NCBI RefSeq assembly: GCF_019312585.1
Contig: NZ_JAHWDP010000004.1
Span: forward strand, 186,001 to 250,000
Length of the DNA stretch: 64,000 nucleotides
Source: Halomarinibacterium sedimenti
GTDB taxonomy: Bacteria; Bacteroidota; Bacteroidia; Flavobacteriales; Flavobacteriaceae
Direction of reading: 5' to 3'
The notes below the pieces were generated by a model. It was given only the letters and a program-made list of their open reading frames with translations. It was not told the DNA's origin and made no database searches. A program made the translations under genes and the position numbers. Positions 7,970 to 15,810 of the stretch are shown in pieces. Each line of letters opens with the position of its first letter. Position 1 is the stretch's first letter.

Positions 7970-10900
7970 CTATTCCTCTACCGAATCATTAAGAAGGGAA
8001 TCCAATAATTTTTCAGTAAGACGTTCCTTTTGTAAAAACTCTGTGTCGATATTCATATCTAAACGTTCAAACAATCCTTTGAACGGTAGAAGATAATTTT
8101 TGAAAATTTGTTTTTGCTGTTGATAGTATTCATCGGTGTCATACACATACACTATTTCTACCAGGCTTTCATATTGATTCAATTTTGAATAAATCTCCTG
8201 TAGATTTTCAGCCTGTTCTTCCATAGACATAGCGCCATAATAGGCTACATAACTTTGGTATTTTGCTGAGGTCTCTTCAAAAACTTTTCGCGCTTTTTCT
8301 GTTTTTTCAAGTTCATAATAACTCAAAATATAGGGTTCTAAAAGGGAATAATATTCAAAATATTTAACCGGCATTTTTTCCATGGCTAGGTCTAGAATAT
8401 CTTCAGCTTTTTCCTGTTTACCTTCTTTCATTAAGGCATCTGCCAAACGGGCTAAATTGCTTCGGTATGTTATTCCGTTTCTTCTGGTTTCGGTATCGTG
8501 ATAAATATCTGGATTTCCACTATTACCCCAATCCCAACTCATGACAATATCATACATTTTGTCAGCATCAATTCTTCCCATATCAAATGGATTTCTTCTA
8601 TCCACAGGTGTTCTTATGGGCACTAGCTTATAAACAACTCCGTCTAGTTGTAGGTAGTCCTTCATCCATAAATAATCGTCATCACCAAAGGCTCCGCCAC
8701 TAAAATAAATAGGACGCTCCCAGTTATTATTGGCAATGATGTCTAGCATTAATAAACGGTTTTTGTAAACGTAATCACCTTTTAAAACAATATCAATGTA
8801 AGGAACAATTTTATCGGCATCTTTTTGTTCTACAATTCCGTTTTTAAGCACAGCTTCTTTATCGACAGGGACTCTTATTACTTTTGAAGGGAACGAGCTT
8901 ATAAACTGTCCACTATTAAGTTCTACTTTGGTTAATGGGTTTTCACTGGCAACCCAATTCATCCAAGTTTTAATGTCCACCGTATCTTCTTTGGTTTCTT
9001 GATATGCAATAACATCGCGAACGCCATAACGATACTGTTCATGTTTAAGTTGTGAAGGGATTGGATCACTAGAGAAAGCTTTTTTCTTCATATCGTCTAT
9101 ATACCAATCTGTCTGAAATAAACTGGTATTGACAATGCGAACATCCTGACGATACTTTTCAATATTTTGTTGATACCATAACGCAAACGTATCGTTATCT
9201 CCAATTGTAAATAGAATTGCATTTTCATCACAGGAATCGAGGTACATTCTTCCCATAGAATTAGCCGTAAAGCGTCCAGAACGATCGTGGTCGTCCCAAT
9301 TTTGTGTTGCTAAAAGAACGGGTGCTGCTAATGTGGTTGCCACAAGTACAATTGGCAGTGCAACTTTAGGTTTTAAATAATCTTTTACAACCTCATAAAG
9401 TGCGTATACCCCAAAACCAATCCACATGGCAAAAACATAAAATGATCCTACCACAGCGTAATCTCGTTCACGAGGTTCAAAAGGTCTTTCGTTGAGGTAT
9501 ACTTTAAGCGCTAATCCCGTAAAAAGGAAAAGCACCATTAATACCCAGAAGCTTTTTTTATCGTTTTTGGCGTGAAATACCAACCCTAAAATTCCAAGGA
9601 TTAATGGCAAGAAATAGTAAGTATTTCTCGCTTTATTATTTTTTAAATCGTCTGGGAGCGAATCTTGAGACCCCAATTGCCATTCATCAATAAACGATAT
9701 GCCGCTTATCCAATTTCCGTTAAGATTACTGCCTTGCCACTGCACATCATTTTGACGTCCGGAGAAATTCCACATAAAATAACGCCAATACATTTTCCCA
9801 AATTGAAACACGAACATAAATTTCATATTATCGATAAAGGAGGGTTTTTTTATGTCTAAAAATGGACCAAACTGTGTTAAGAAATCATGGTAATCATCGC
9901 CATCCACAAGACCATTTTGGTAGGCTTCTTTAAATTTTGAAACTTCTTCGACTAATCGTTCTTCATTTCGGTATTCTCGTTTAATTCCAAATTCTAATCC
10001 GTTGGTATATTCCAAATAGTTTCCAGCGTGTTCTATACTCCACATACGAGGTAATAATGCTTTTTGAGCATCATCTGTATTTTGAGCGGCATTTTTCCAT
10101 TCATTTACAATAATATACTTGCCAGATGCTTCATCCTTTTCATATTTTGGCTTATCATCTTTGTAAGGGTTCTGGGAGTCTAAACCTACATAGGCTTCAG
10201 TAAATTGAGGGCCGTAAAAAAGATGTGTTTCAGGATATTGTTCACGGTTATAATACGCTAAAAGTTCGCGTGCGTTATTAGGGTTATTTTCATTAATAAC
10301 AGTTCCAGCGTTGGCACGAATTGGCAACATAAGCCAGCTTGAAAAACCTATAAAAATGAAAAGAACACAAAGTATTAAAGTATTAAAAGTAGTATGACCT
10401 TTCTTTTTAGTGTATTTTAATCCGAAGTAAAAAAGCGTTATAAAAAGTAAGCCTGCAAAGAGGGTGCCTGAGTTAAACGGAAGTCTTATGGTGTTCACAA
10501 AAAACAATTCTGTTGCACTAAAGAACTTCATTGTCATAGGAAGCAACAACTTAAATATGAAAAGTAAGATTGCCACCACGACCACATTTGCAACTAAAAA
10601 ATTCTTAACAGTAACCGTTTTATATTTTTTAAAGAAATACAAAAACCCAATGGCCGGAATGGTAAGTAAAGCCATAAAATGCACTCCAAAAGATAGTCCA
10701 ACGATAAAAGAAATTAAAATGAGCCATCGATCTCCGCGCGGAGTGAACATCTCACGTTCCCAGCGAAGTCCACAATAAAACATAATGGCTAGCATGCAAG
10801 CGGCGGCGGCATAAACTTCTGCCTCGACTGCAGAAAACCAGAAGCTATCTGTAAATGTAAAAGCTAAAGAGCCAACAGCGGCACTTCCTAAGATGGCAAA

Positions 10901-11254
10901 AGCGTTATTTTTTGTGATTTCAGTTTGTTTTGAAACTACATTGGTTAACAAAATAGTTAATGACCAAAACATAAATAATATGGTAAATGCACTAGCAAAA
11001 ACTGACATTAAATTTATGGTCAATGCGATGCTAGAAGCATCCATTGCGAAAATGGAGAAGAAGGCACCCAATAACTGATATAGCGGTGCTCCAGGAGGGT
11101 GTCCAACCTCTAAATTACTTGCAGTTGTAATATATTCTCCTGCATCCCAAAAACTAACAGTGGGTTCTACAGTGAGCCAGTACGTAATTAGGGCAATAAA
11201 AAAAACAGACCAACCAATAATTTTATTCCACTTAGTAAAGCTAAAATCGTCCAT
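7970..11254 (-). CDS. DUF2723 (GT-C fold) membrane glycosyltransferase with C-terminal TPR-like region
   Basis: 1094 aa. The N-terminal half is polytopic, with about ten or more membrane helices, and begins with the DUF2723 signature FWDAGEYITTASNLEVGHPPG near residues 35-55. The Asp/Glu pair at the end of the first helix is where GT-C enzymes of the protein O-mannosyltransferase type keep their catalytic acid. A soluble periplasmic domain (about 640-950) follows, then helical TPR-like repeats (about 960-1090). Database annotation commonly calls this family glycosyltransferase 117. It probably transfers a sugar from a lipid carrier to an envelope acceptor; donor and acceptor are unknown. First gene of a two-gene operon with the deacetylase. 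Confidence 0.8.
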   Translation of the reverse strand: MDDFSFTKWNKIIGWSVFFIALITYWLTVEPTVSFWDAGEYITTASNLEVGHPPGAPLYQLLGAFFSIFAMDASSIALTINLMSVFASAFTILFMFWSLTILLTNVVSKQTEITKNNAFAILGSAAVGSLAFTFTDSFWFSAVEAEVYAAAACMLAIMFYCGLRWEREMFTPRGDRWLILISFIVGLSFGVHFMALLTIPAIGFLYFFKKYKTVTVKNFLVANVVVVAILLFIFKLLLPMTMKFFSATELFFVNTIRLPFNSGTLFAGLLFITLFYFGLKYTKKKGHTTFNTLILCVLFIFIGFSSWLMLPIRANAGTVINENNPNNARELLAYYNREQYPETHLFYGPQFTEAYVGLDSQNPYKDDKPKYEKDEASGKYIIVNEWKNAAQNTDDAQKALLPRMWSIEHAGNYLEYTNGLEFGIKREYRNEERLVEEVSKFKEAYQNGLVDGDDYHDFLTQFGPFLDIKKPSFIDNMKFMFVFQFGKMYWRYFMWNFSGRQNDVQWQGSNLNGNWISGISFIDEWQLGSQDSLPDDLKNNKARNTYYFLPLILGILGLVFHAKNDKKSFWVLMVLFLFTGLALKVYLNERPFEPRERDYAVVGSFYVFAMWIGFGVYALYEVVKDYLKPKVALPIVLVATTLAAPVLLATQNWDDHDRSGRFTANSMGRMYLDSCDENAILFTIGDNDTFALWYQQNIEKYRQDVRIVNTSLFQTDWYIDDMKKKAFSSDPIPSQLKHEQYRYGVRDVIAYQETKEDTVDIKTWMNWVASENPLTKVELNSGQFISSFPSKVIRVPVDKEAVLKNGIVEQKDADKIVPYIDIVLKGDYVYKNRLLMLDIIANNNWERPIYFSGGAFGDDDYLWMKDYLQLDGVVYKLVPIRTPVDRRNPFDMGRIDADKMYDIVMSWDWGNSGNPDIYHDTETRRNGITYRSNLARLADALMKEGKQEKAEDILDLAMEKMPVKYFEYYSLLEPYILSYYELEKTEKARKVFEETSAKYQSYVAYYGAMSMEEQAENLQEIYSKLNQYESLVEIVYVYDTDEYYQQQKQIFKNYLLPFKGLFERLDMNIDTEFLQKERLTEKLLDSLLNDSVEE

Positions 11255-11381
11255 GTAAAATTACAATTTTCGTTGAGGCGAATTTACTAATAATATATTT
11301 AGATGAATGATAAAAAAATACTAACGGAAGATATCTAAAGATATTTTTAAAAATAAATGGGTGCTTTTTTTAACTAATTTA

Positions 11382-11412
11382 TTTGTGCAACCCAAAGTTT
11401 GTATTAAATTTG
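11382..11412 (+). promoter_or_regulatory. Consensus Bacteroidota promoter for tRNA-Gln
   Basis: TTTG (11382-11385), 19 nt, then TAAATTTG (11405-11412): a full match to the -33/-7 pattern of this phylum. The predicted start of transcription is about 10 nt before the tRNA. It is the best promoter in the window and supports the weaker boxes listed elsewhere. Confidence 0.8.
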
Positions 11413-11429
11413 CGCCCACATTATGGAAT

Positions 11430-11502
11430 TGGCCCATGGTGTAACTGGCAACACGTCTGGTTTTGGTCCAGAAGAGTCTAGGTTCGAGCCCTAGTGGGCC
11501 AA
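11430..11502 (+). tRNA. tRNA-Gln (anticodon TTG)
   Basis: The acceptor stem TGGCCCA (11430-11436) pairs with TGGGCCA (11495-11501), with discriminator A at 11502 and no encoded CCA. The anticodon arm TCTGG/CCAGA closes the loop TTTTGGT with anticodon TTG at positions 34-36, reading CAA and by wobble CAG. The T arm CTAGG-TTCGAGC-CCTAG is canonical. It stands alone between the glycosyltransferase operon and the secreted-protein gene, with its own promoter and terminator. Confidence 0.95.
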
Positions 11503-11511
11503 CAAGAAAAT

Positions 11512-11541
11512 AAAGTCCCAACGTAATTACGTTGGGACTTT
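11512..11541 (+). terminator. Terminator of tRNA-Gln
   Basis: A perfect 15-bp inverted repeat starting AAAGTCCCAACGTAA begins 10 nt after the tRNA and is followed by TCTTTT. Hairpin plus T-rich tail indicates intrinsic termination on the plus strand. Confidence 0.85.
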
Positions 11542-11554
11542 TCTTTTAAGAAAT

Positions 11555-11583
11555 AAAAAACCCAGACTTACGCTGGGTTTTTT
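11555..11583 (-). terminator. Bidirectional terminator after the small secreted protein gene
   Basis: CCCAG (11561-11565) pairs with CTGGG (11573-11577), flanked by six A on the left and six T on the right, so it can act in both directions. It lies 15 nt past the stop of the minus-strand gene and backs up the tRNA terminator. Confidence 0.75.
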
Positions 11584-11598
11584 ATTATAGGAATTTAA

Positions 11599-12063
11599 CT
11601 ATTCGTTTGTAACACTTATCATATTAACTTTAACTGGACATCCCTCTGGTATTTCACAGACTTTTTCAATAAAATCGTATTGAAGAACTTCTCCAGCGAC
11701 ATTAATGTTAAATCCAGAAGCTGTAGGGACTACGGTTACAGGATTGTCCTCATAAGAGTCATAAGTTAGTGTAAAAGCATTGTCATAATAAGGGTCTCCG
11801 TCTGCATCTACGCTAATGGTAGTAACTACCTTGGCGGGGCTATTAACACGGGTTTCCTCCTTTTTACTTAAGTCGTCCATTTTTACATATCCTGTAGATT
11901 TTGTGTCAATTTTGACCACATAATCAATGGCTCCTTTTTCACTCTTAACGGTAAATTTGTTAATTTTTGTTTCTGCTGCGGTTTGTTTGTTATCGGTTTG
12001 TGCATACATTCCTGAAACAAGCACTACTGCAATGATGGTTACTATTTTTTTTATTGTTTTCAT
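11599..12063 (-). CDS. Small secreted protein of unknown function
   Basis: 154 aa. Residues 1-22 are a signal peptide ending MYAQ, so the protein is periplasmic or outside. The mature part is acidic and rich in Thr, Val and Asp, with no recognised domain. It holds two Cys close together (KVCEIPEGCPV, about 135-142) that could form a disulfide. I do not recognise the family. Its upstream region carries the same two-part TTTAAC element, at the same distance from the start codon, as the dps stress operon, so co-regulation with stress genes is likely (inference). It has its own terminator and appears monocistronic. Confidence 0.75.
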   Translation of the reverse strand: MKTIKKIVTIIAVVLVSGMYAQTDNKQTAAETKINKFTVKSEKGAIDYVVKIDTKSTGYVKMDDLSKKEETRVNSPAKVVTTISVDADGDPYYDNAFTLTYDSYEDNPVTVVPTASGFNINVAGEVLQYDFIEKVCEIPEGCPVKVNMISVTNE

Positions 12064-12150
12064 GTTTTAGTTTATTTGGTTATTACTATGTTGCTCATTC
12101 TCAATTGCAACTATATCTAATATAAATTAATACATCGTTGAAGTAAAGGG

Positions 12151-12203
12151 ATTTAACTAGGTTTAACTACTTTTAAAGGTAACTTAACTTAAATTTTGTT
12201 AAA
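12151..12203 (-). promoter_or_regulatory. Two-part TTTAAC operator, copy 1 (upstream of the small secreted gene)
   Basis: Element A is ATTTAACTAGGTTTAAC (12151-12167), two direct TTTAAC half-sites one helical turn apart. Element B is TTAACTTAAATTTTGTTAAA (12184-12203), an interrupted palindrome TTAAC-N9-GTTAA. There are 87 nt between A and the start codon at 12063. A nearly identical pair with equal placement lies upstream of the Dps gene. I infer a shared binding site; the regulator is unknown. Confidence 0.6.
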
Positions 12204-12268
12204 TATCAAAATAGCATGTTAAAGTGTTAATTTTTATATGCGAATCTGAATTATGGCACTAATAAAAG

Positions 12269-12289
12269 CCCTCAAGTTTGATTTGAGGG
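12269..12289 (-). terminator. Terminator of the dps-mscS stress operon
   Basis: CCCTCAA and TTGAGGG form a 7-bp stem with a 7-nt loop. On the minus strand it is followed by CTTTTATT, on the plus strand by TTTTATTTT. It lies 34 nt past the last gene of the minus-strand operon and separates it from the next gene's control region. Confidence 0.75.
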
Positions 12290-12323
12290 TTTTATTTTAA
12301 TCAAAATGATTTTTTAGATTCAT

Positions 12324-12530
12324 TTAAATCTTACTTTTAATCTTTCTCAAAAGATAAATGAAAGCAATACTTGAAACTTTCTTTACAAGATTTGAAGAAA
12401 CTACATTATTTCTAAAAGACTTCTTAAGCAGATAGTTATTTTGTTTTATCTGTTCTTTCGTAATTTGCTTTTGCAAATCCAAACGCTTAAGATCTAACTC
12501 CATTTCTTGAAGTGAGTTGTATTGCTTCAT
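12324..12530 (-). CDS. Small basic protein, possibly DUF6327-like
   Basis: 68 aa. The N-terminal half (EMELDLKRLDLQKQITKEQ) looks like an amphipathic coiled coil; the C-terminal half is basic with a short hydrophobic stretch (VSSIAFIYLLRKI). Proteins of this kind follow holin-like and YtxH-like genes in many flavobacteria; DUF6327 is my recollection and not verified. It ends the stress operon, starting 1 nt after the stop of the holin-like gene. Function unknown; context suggests an envelope-associated stress role. Confidence 0.6.
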   Translation of the reverse strand: MKQYNSLQEMELDLKRLDLQKQITKEQIKQNNYLLKKSFRNNVVSSNLVKKVSSIAFIYLLRKIKSKI

Positions 12531-12531
12531 T

Positions 12532-12864
12532 TTAAAAATATTTTTTGGTTACCTTTCTTACAACATAGTTTTCAAGATGTTTTCTTAAAAAAAATAGTAT
12601 GCAAAGTAAGATGAGATAAAATGAACCAGTCAAGAGAAATCCTAATGCGGTATTGTCAAAAATACTTCCTAGCCAAAAGGCTCCACTAATCGACAAGAAT
12701 AAGATCGCAAGAGTTAATGCTAATCCCATGATTGTTTTTTTTGCAATACTTGAAGTCATAGCGGTAATCTGGTAGGCAGTTTTAAGTTTCGCTACTTCAA
12801 ATTCCTGACTTACATAGTCTTTTGCAAGGGTTGCTGTTTCTTTAATATTCTCTTGAATGGTCAT
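12532..12864 (-). CDS. Phage-holin-like superfamily III / DUF1469-type membrane protein
   Basis: 110 aa with two strong membrane helices (about 46-68 and 74-94), a soluble N-terminal helix and a basic tail, as in proteins annotated as putative Actinobacteriota Holin-X or DUF1469. Despite the name, no phage genes are nearby. Such proteins recur beside YtxH-like and stress genes in Bacteroidota. Located between the YtxH-like gene (11 nt upstream) and the small basic protein. The molecular role is not known. Confidence 0.7.
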   Translation of the reverse strand: MTIQENIKETATLAKDYVSQEFEVAKLKTAYQITAMTSSIAKKTIMGLALTLAILFLSISGAFWLGSIFDNTALGFLLTGSFYLILLCILFFLRKHLENYVVRKVTKKYF

Positions 12865-12875
12865 ATCCTTTCTAA

Positions 12876-13205
12876 TTAGTTCATTTTAATCTGTTCATTC
12901 TCTTTTTTAAGCTTAGCTAGCTTCTTTTCCATAGCGTCTATAACGTCATCTGCTTTATAGCTCATGTTTTGAACCATTGCGTCTAGCTCTTTTGAGAATT
13001 CATTTTGTTTACTGCTAAAAGCATTATTTAATTGTTGTGTAATTTCATTTGTTTTTTCAACAATTGCATCTTTCGATTCCTTTGCAGTTTTCTTAATTTT
13101 CTTTCTTGTTTTGGAACCTTTGTCTGGCGCAAAGAGCACTCCTAAAGTAGCTCCTATGGCAAGTCCACTAACGATTCCTGTGATAATATTTCCTGTTTTT
13201 GACAT
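12876..13205 (-). CDS. YtxH-like general stress protein
   Basis: 109 aa. The N-terminus (NIITGIVSGLAIGATLGVLFAPDKGSKTR) is the YtxH signature: a glycine-rich helix that enters the membrane, then the APxxG-x-x-TR motif. The rest is a Lys/Glu-rich helix likely to form a coiled coil. Family members are induced by general stress in Bacillus, but no activity is established. It sits in the stress operon between MscS and the holin-like gene. Confidence 0.8.
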   Translation of the reverse strand: MSKTGNIITGIVSGLAIGATLGVLFAPDKGSKTRKKIKKTAKESKDAIVEKTNEITQQLNNAFSSKQNEFSKELDAMVQNMSYKADDVIDAMEKKLAKLKKENEQIKMN

Positions 13206-13238
13206 GTTTTTATAAATTTTAAGGGTTAATAATTATTT

Positions 13239-14135
13239 TTAATTGTTAGAATACATTTCTTCTTTGACAATATCTTTTGTCTTTAATGTATTCTCAAATT
13301 GTAATGTTCTTATTGGGAAAGGAATGTTAATTCCTTCTCTATCAAATGCTTTTTTTATTTCAATCACTCCTTTACTTTGTGCTACGAGTCGCTCGAGACT
13401 TCGTTCACTGTCAATCCAAAATCGACATAAGAAGTTTATGGATGACCCTCCAAACTCAGTATAAAAGAATTCAACATCCTCTGGAGAAGAAATATGTTCG
13501 AAAGCATTGCAAATAGTTTCCCGAACTATTTTTTCTACTTTGGGCAGGTCACTTTCGTATCCAACACCGCATTCAATCATAACTCGCATTTTGGTTGTGA
13601 GCGTTTGATTTTTAATTGGATTATTGATAATGGTTTTATTAGGAATGATAACCAAATTATTATCGGCTTCTTTTAATACAAAGTAATTGAGATTAATATC
13701 CATCACTTCGCCAGAAAATCCATTCGTTTCGACCCAATCTCCAATTCTTATATTTTTTCTGAAGGATAATACAATTCCTGAAAATGTATTGCTAAGTGTT
13801 CCTTGCAAGGCCAGTCCAATAACCAACCCAGAAACTCCTGCAGCAGAAATAAGTGCTGTTAATGTCTTTCCTAAATTTAATGCTCCTAAGGCTAAGAATA
13901 GTCCTAATAAAACTACAATAACTGAAAAGGACCGCGCGATTAATTTAGTTACAGAATCTTGAGAACCCTTTCTGCTAGCTACTTTTAAAGCTATATTGTA
14001 CACTAATTTTGATACGAAATAGGAAATAACTAAAACCAATATGGCAATTCCTAAATTTGGTAAGTTTTCAATGAACAGTTCCCACCAATCATTGAGTTTT
14101 CCTGTAATCTTATCTAAAGCGTTTATATTTTCCAT
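13239..14135 (-). CDS. Small-conductance mechanosensitive channel (MscS family)
   Basis: 298 aa, typical of E. coli-type MscS (286 aa). Three membrane helices lie at about 27-50, 70-90 and 93-118. The third, pore-lining helix (TALISAAGVSGLVIGLALQGTLSNTFSG) has the expected Gly/Ala pattern and continues into the beta domain with RIGDWVE...GEVMDI and the C-terminal alpha/beta domain. It opens under membrane tension to release solutes after hypo-osmotic shock. Its place between Dps and YtxH fits an envelope-stress unit sharing one promoter. Confidence 0.92.
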   Translation of the reverse strand: MENINALDKITGKLNDWWELFIENLPNLGIAILVLVISYFVSKLVYNIALKVASRKGSQDSVTKLIARSFSVIVVLLGLFLALGALNLGKTLTALISAAGVSGLVIGLALQGTLSNTFSGIVLSFRKNIRIGDWVETNGFSGEVMDINLNYFVLKEADNNLVIIPNKTIINNPIKNQTLTTKMRVMIECGVGYESDLPKVEKIVRETICNAFEHISSPEDVEFFYTEFGGSSINFLCRFWIDSERSLERLVAQSKGVIEIKKAFDREGINIPFPIRTLQFENTLKTKDIVKEEMYSNN

Positions 14136-14161
14136 GATTTTATTTAGTTTTTGTTGATTCT

Positions 14162-14659
14162 TTATACTGAAAGTTCTTTCATTTTTTCATTTTTAGATTT
14201 GCTCCAAGCTCTCAACATCCAGCGCTCTTTTTCAAGTTCTCTAATGTATCCACCTATTAAATCAATCGTGCCTTCATCATCTACCTTTTCTGCATTTTTT
14301 ACAACTTCATTCATTTGATTTAAAATGATAGATTGATTTTCAATCACAGTATCTACCATGCCTTCATCTTTTAATATTGATTTGGCTTCATTAATGCTCG
14401 AAATTTTTAAGTAGTCTTGATAGCTACTTACAGGATGGTAACGAAGAGTTAAAATCCTTTCGGCAATCTCATCAATTTTAAGGCGGGCACTCTTGTATAA
14501 TGACTCGAATTTATTGTGTAAATCGAAGAAGTTTTTTCCAAGAATATTCCAATGAAAATTTCTTAGATTTTGATAATAAATATGATAATCTGCTAGCAAA
14601 GTATTTAATGAAACTACAGTGTGCATGTGCTTATCTTGTATATGGTTTTCTTTATTCAT
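14162..14659 (-). CDS. dps: Dps-family ferritin-like DNA/iron protection protein
   Basis: 165 aa. The ferroxidase ligands His36 (FHW), His48, Asp63 and Glu67 keep the exact spacing of Dps dodecamers (12, 27 and 31 residues from the first His), so it should oxidise Fe(II) with peroxide and store the iron. Residues 1-14 hold several His and few Lys, so DNA binding through a basic tail is not evident. First gene of a five-gene operon (Dps, MscS, YtxH-like, holin-like, small basic protein) ending at the terminator near 12.28 kb, and preceded by the two-part TTTAAC operator. Confidence 0.92.
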   Translation of the reverse strand: MNKENHIQDKHMHTVVSLNTLLADYHIYYQNLRNFHWNILGKNFFDLHNKFESLYKSARLKIDEIAERILTLRYHPVSSYQDYLKISSINEAKSILKDEGMVDTVIENQSIILNQMNEVVKNAEKVDDEGTIDLIGGYIRELEKERWMLRAWSKSKNEKMKELSV

Positions 14660-14746
14660 TTTTATTTATTTTTTTGAAATTAATAGAGGTTACTATAAGA
14701 AGAAGTAACACCTACAATCTATAGGCAATAGAAGATTTGTCAAGTC

Positions 14747-14798
14747 ATTTAACTTGATTTAACACAATAGAAAGCGTATTAACTTAATTTTAGTTAAA
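14747..14798 (-). promoter_or_regulatory. Two-part TTTAAC operator, copy 2 (upstream of dps)
   Basis: Element A ATTTAACTTGATTTAAC (14747-14763) matches copy 1 at 15 of 17 positions; element B TTAACTTAATTTTAGTTAAA (14779-14798) at 18 of 20. A and B start 32 nt apart (33 in copy 1), and A lies 87 nt from the start codon in both. The rest of the two upstream regions is far less alike. This suggests a conserved binding site. It lies between the convergent end of the universal stress gene and dps. Confidence 0.6.
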
Positions 14799-14833
14799 GA
14801 GGAAGCTTAAATGTTAAAAATTTAAAGAAGAAA

Positions 14834-15652
14834 TTAAATTTTAAAAGTCATTACGGGCATATTAGCGTGATTTACTAGGTCTTCACTAACACTTCCATTA
14901 AAGAAATGGGAGATTCCTTTTCTGCCATGAGTACTCATCCCTATAAGTTGTGCATTGCTTTCTCGAGCAAAACCTAGTATGCCCTTTTCTACAGAAATAT
15001 CGTTGTAAATATTTAAAGTATAATTTGGGTATTTCATTCCCTTAATAAATGAGGCCATCATTTTTTTGGCATCCATGGAGGTAGTAAATCCGCTTGGAGT
15101 ATTTACATATAGTAAATGAATAGTGGCACCAAAATTTTCAGCAAATTTTTGAGCTACCTCAAAGGGTTTTTTACATTCGTTTGAGAAATCTGTTGCGAAG
15201 ACAAAGTCTTTAACTTCAAACTTCTTATGCTCATTTTTAATGACCAAAACCGGAATTTTTGAAGTACGAACCACTTTTTCGGTATTACTCCCAATAAACA
15301 TTTCTTTAAATCCACTAGCGCCATGGGATCCCATTACAATAAGATCAATTTTATTGGACTTTACTGCTTCAGAAATATCATCATAAATTTCACCGTGTCC
15401 AATGGTCTGTTTAATATTTATCCCTTTTAAGTAAGGTTTTTTCATTAATTCGGCAAATTGTTTTTCAGCTAGTTTAATAAAAAACAAGGCTTCTGGCAAG
15501 GCACCTTTGTTGGTATTGGCAAGATGTAATGGCATTTCCATTGAGTGTAATAAATATATTTCACTATCATTTTTTTTTGCCATTTGAACGGCAACTTTTA
15601 ATGCGTTTTCGGCTTGAGGTGAAAAATCTGTAGGGAGTAAAATTCTTTTCAT
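14834..15652 (-). CDS. Universal stress protein with two UspA domains
   Basis: 272 aa, tandem Usp domains (about 1-140 and 150-272). The first carries the ATP-binding pattern G-x2-G-x9-G-S in GSHGASGFKEMFIGSN; the second has THGRKGISHFFNGS, where the first Gly is Ser, so nucleotide binding there may be weaker. Cytoplasmic stress-signalling protein; its partners are not predictable. Same strand as the dps operon but separated from it by 174 nt containing the operator, so probably a separate transcript that may read into dps, since I see no terminator. Confidence 0.9.
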   Translation of the reverse strand: MKRILLPTDFSPQAENALKVAVQMAKKNDSEIYLLHSMEMPLHLANTNKGALPEALFFIKLAEKQFAELMKKPYLKGINIKQTIGHGEIYDDISEAVKSNKIDLIVMGSHGASGFKEMFIGSNTEKVVRTSKIPVLVIKNEHKKFEVKDFVFATDFSNECKKPFEVAQKFAENFGATIHLLYVNTPSGFTTSMDAKKMMASFIKGMKYPNYTLNIYNDISVEKGILGFARESNAQLIGMSTHGRKGISHFFNGSVSEDLVNHANMPVMTFKI

Positions 15653-15739
15653 ATAGGTTTATTTTGGAAGGATTTTCTTACCATTAAAGTACGAAAATTC
15701 AAAGAGATGGCAATATTTTTATTATCAAAATAAATATAG

Positions 15740-15747
15740 TATATTTG
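15740..15747 (+). promoter_or_regulatory. -7 box TATATTTG of rimP-nusA-infB
   Basis: Perfect TAnnTTTG 64 nt upstream of the rimP ATG, in the divergent gap after the universal stress gene. No TTG is visible at the -33 distance. The leader it would produce contains the hairpin at 15773-15793. Confidence 0.5.
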
Positions 15748-15772
15748 CACCGAAATTAACAAGATAATAGGT

Positions 15773-15798
15773 GAGGGGACGTGAAGTCCCCTCTTTTT
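15773..15798 (+). promoter_or_regulatory. Terminator-like leader hairpin upstream of rimP (putative attenuator)
   Basis: GAGGGGAC (15773-15780), loop GTGAA, GTCCCCTC (15786-15793), then five T. It is a perfect 8-bp GC-rich stem with a T tract only on the plus strand. It lies between the promoter box and the rimP start 13 nt further on. No plus-strand gene ends upstream, so it cannot be an ordinary terminator; attenuation of the operon is the natural reading (inference). Confidence 0.6.
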
Positions 15799-15810
15799 AT
15801 AGCCTAATTT

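Noticed and set aside
11321-11521. Minus-strand open frame overlapping the tRNA
   Set aside because: It covers tRNA-Gln and its promoter in antisense and shows no protein-like features; tRNA evidence is decisive.
12532-12864. Holin-like gene as a sign of a prophage
   Set aside because: No lysin, capsid, integrase or attachment repeat is near; relatives of this protein occur in chromosomal stress operons.
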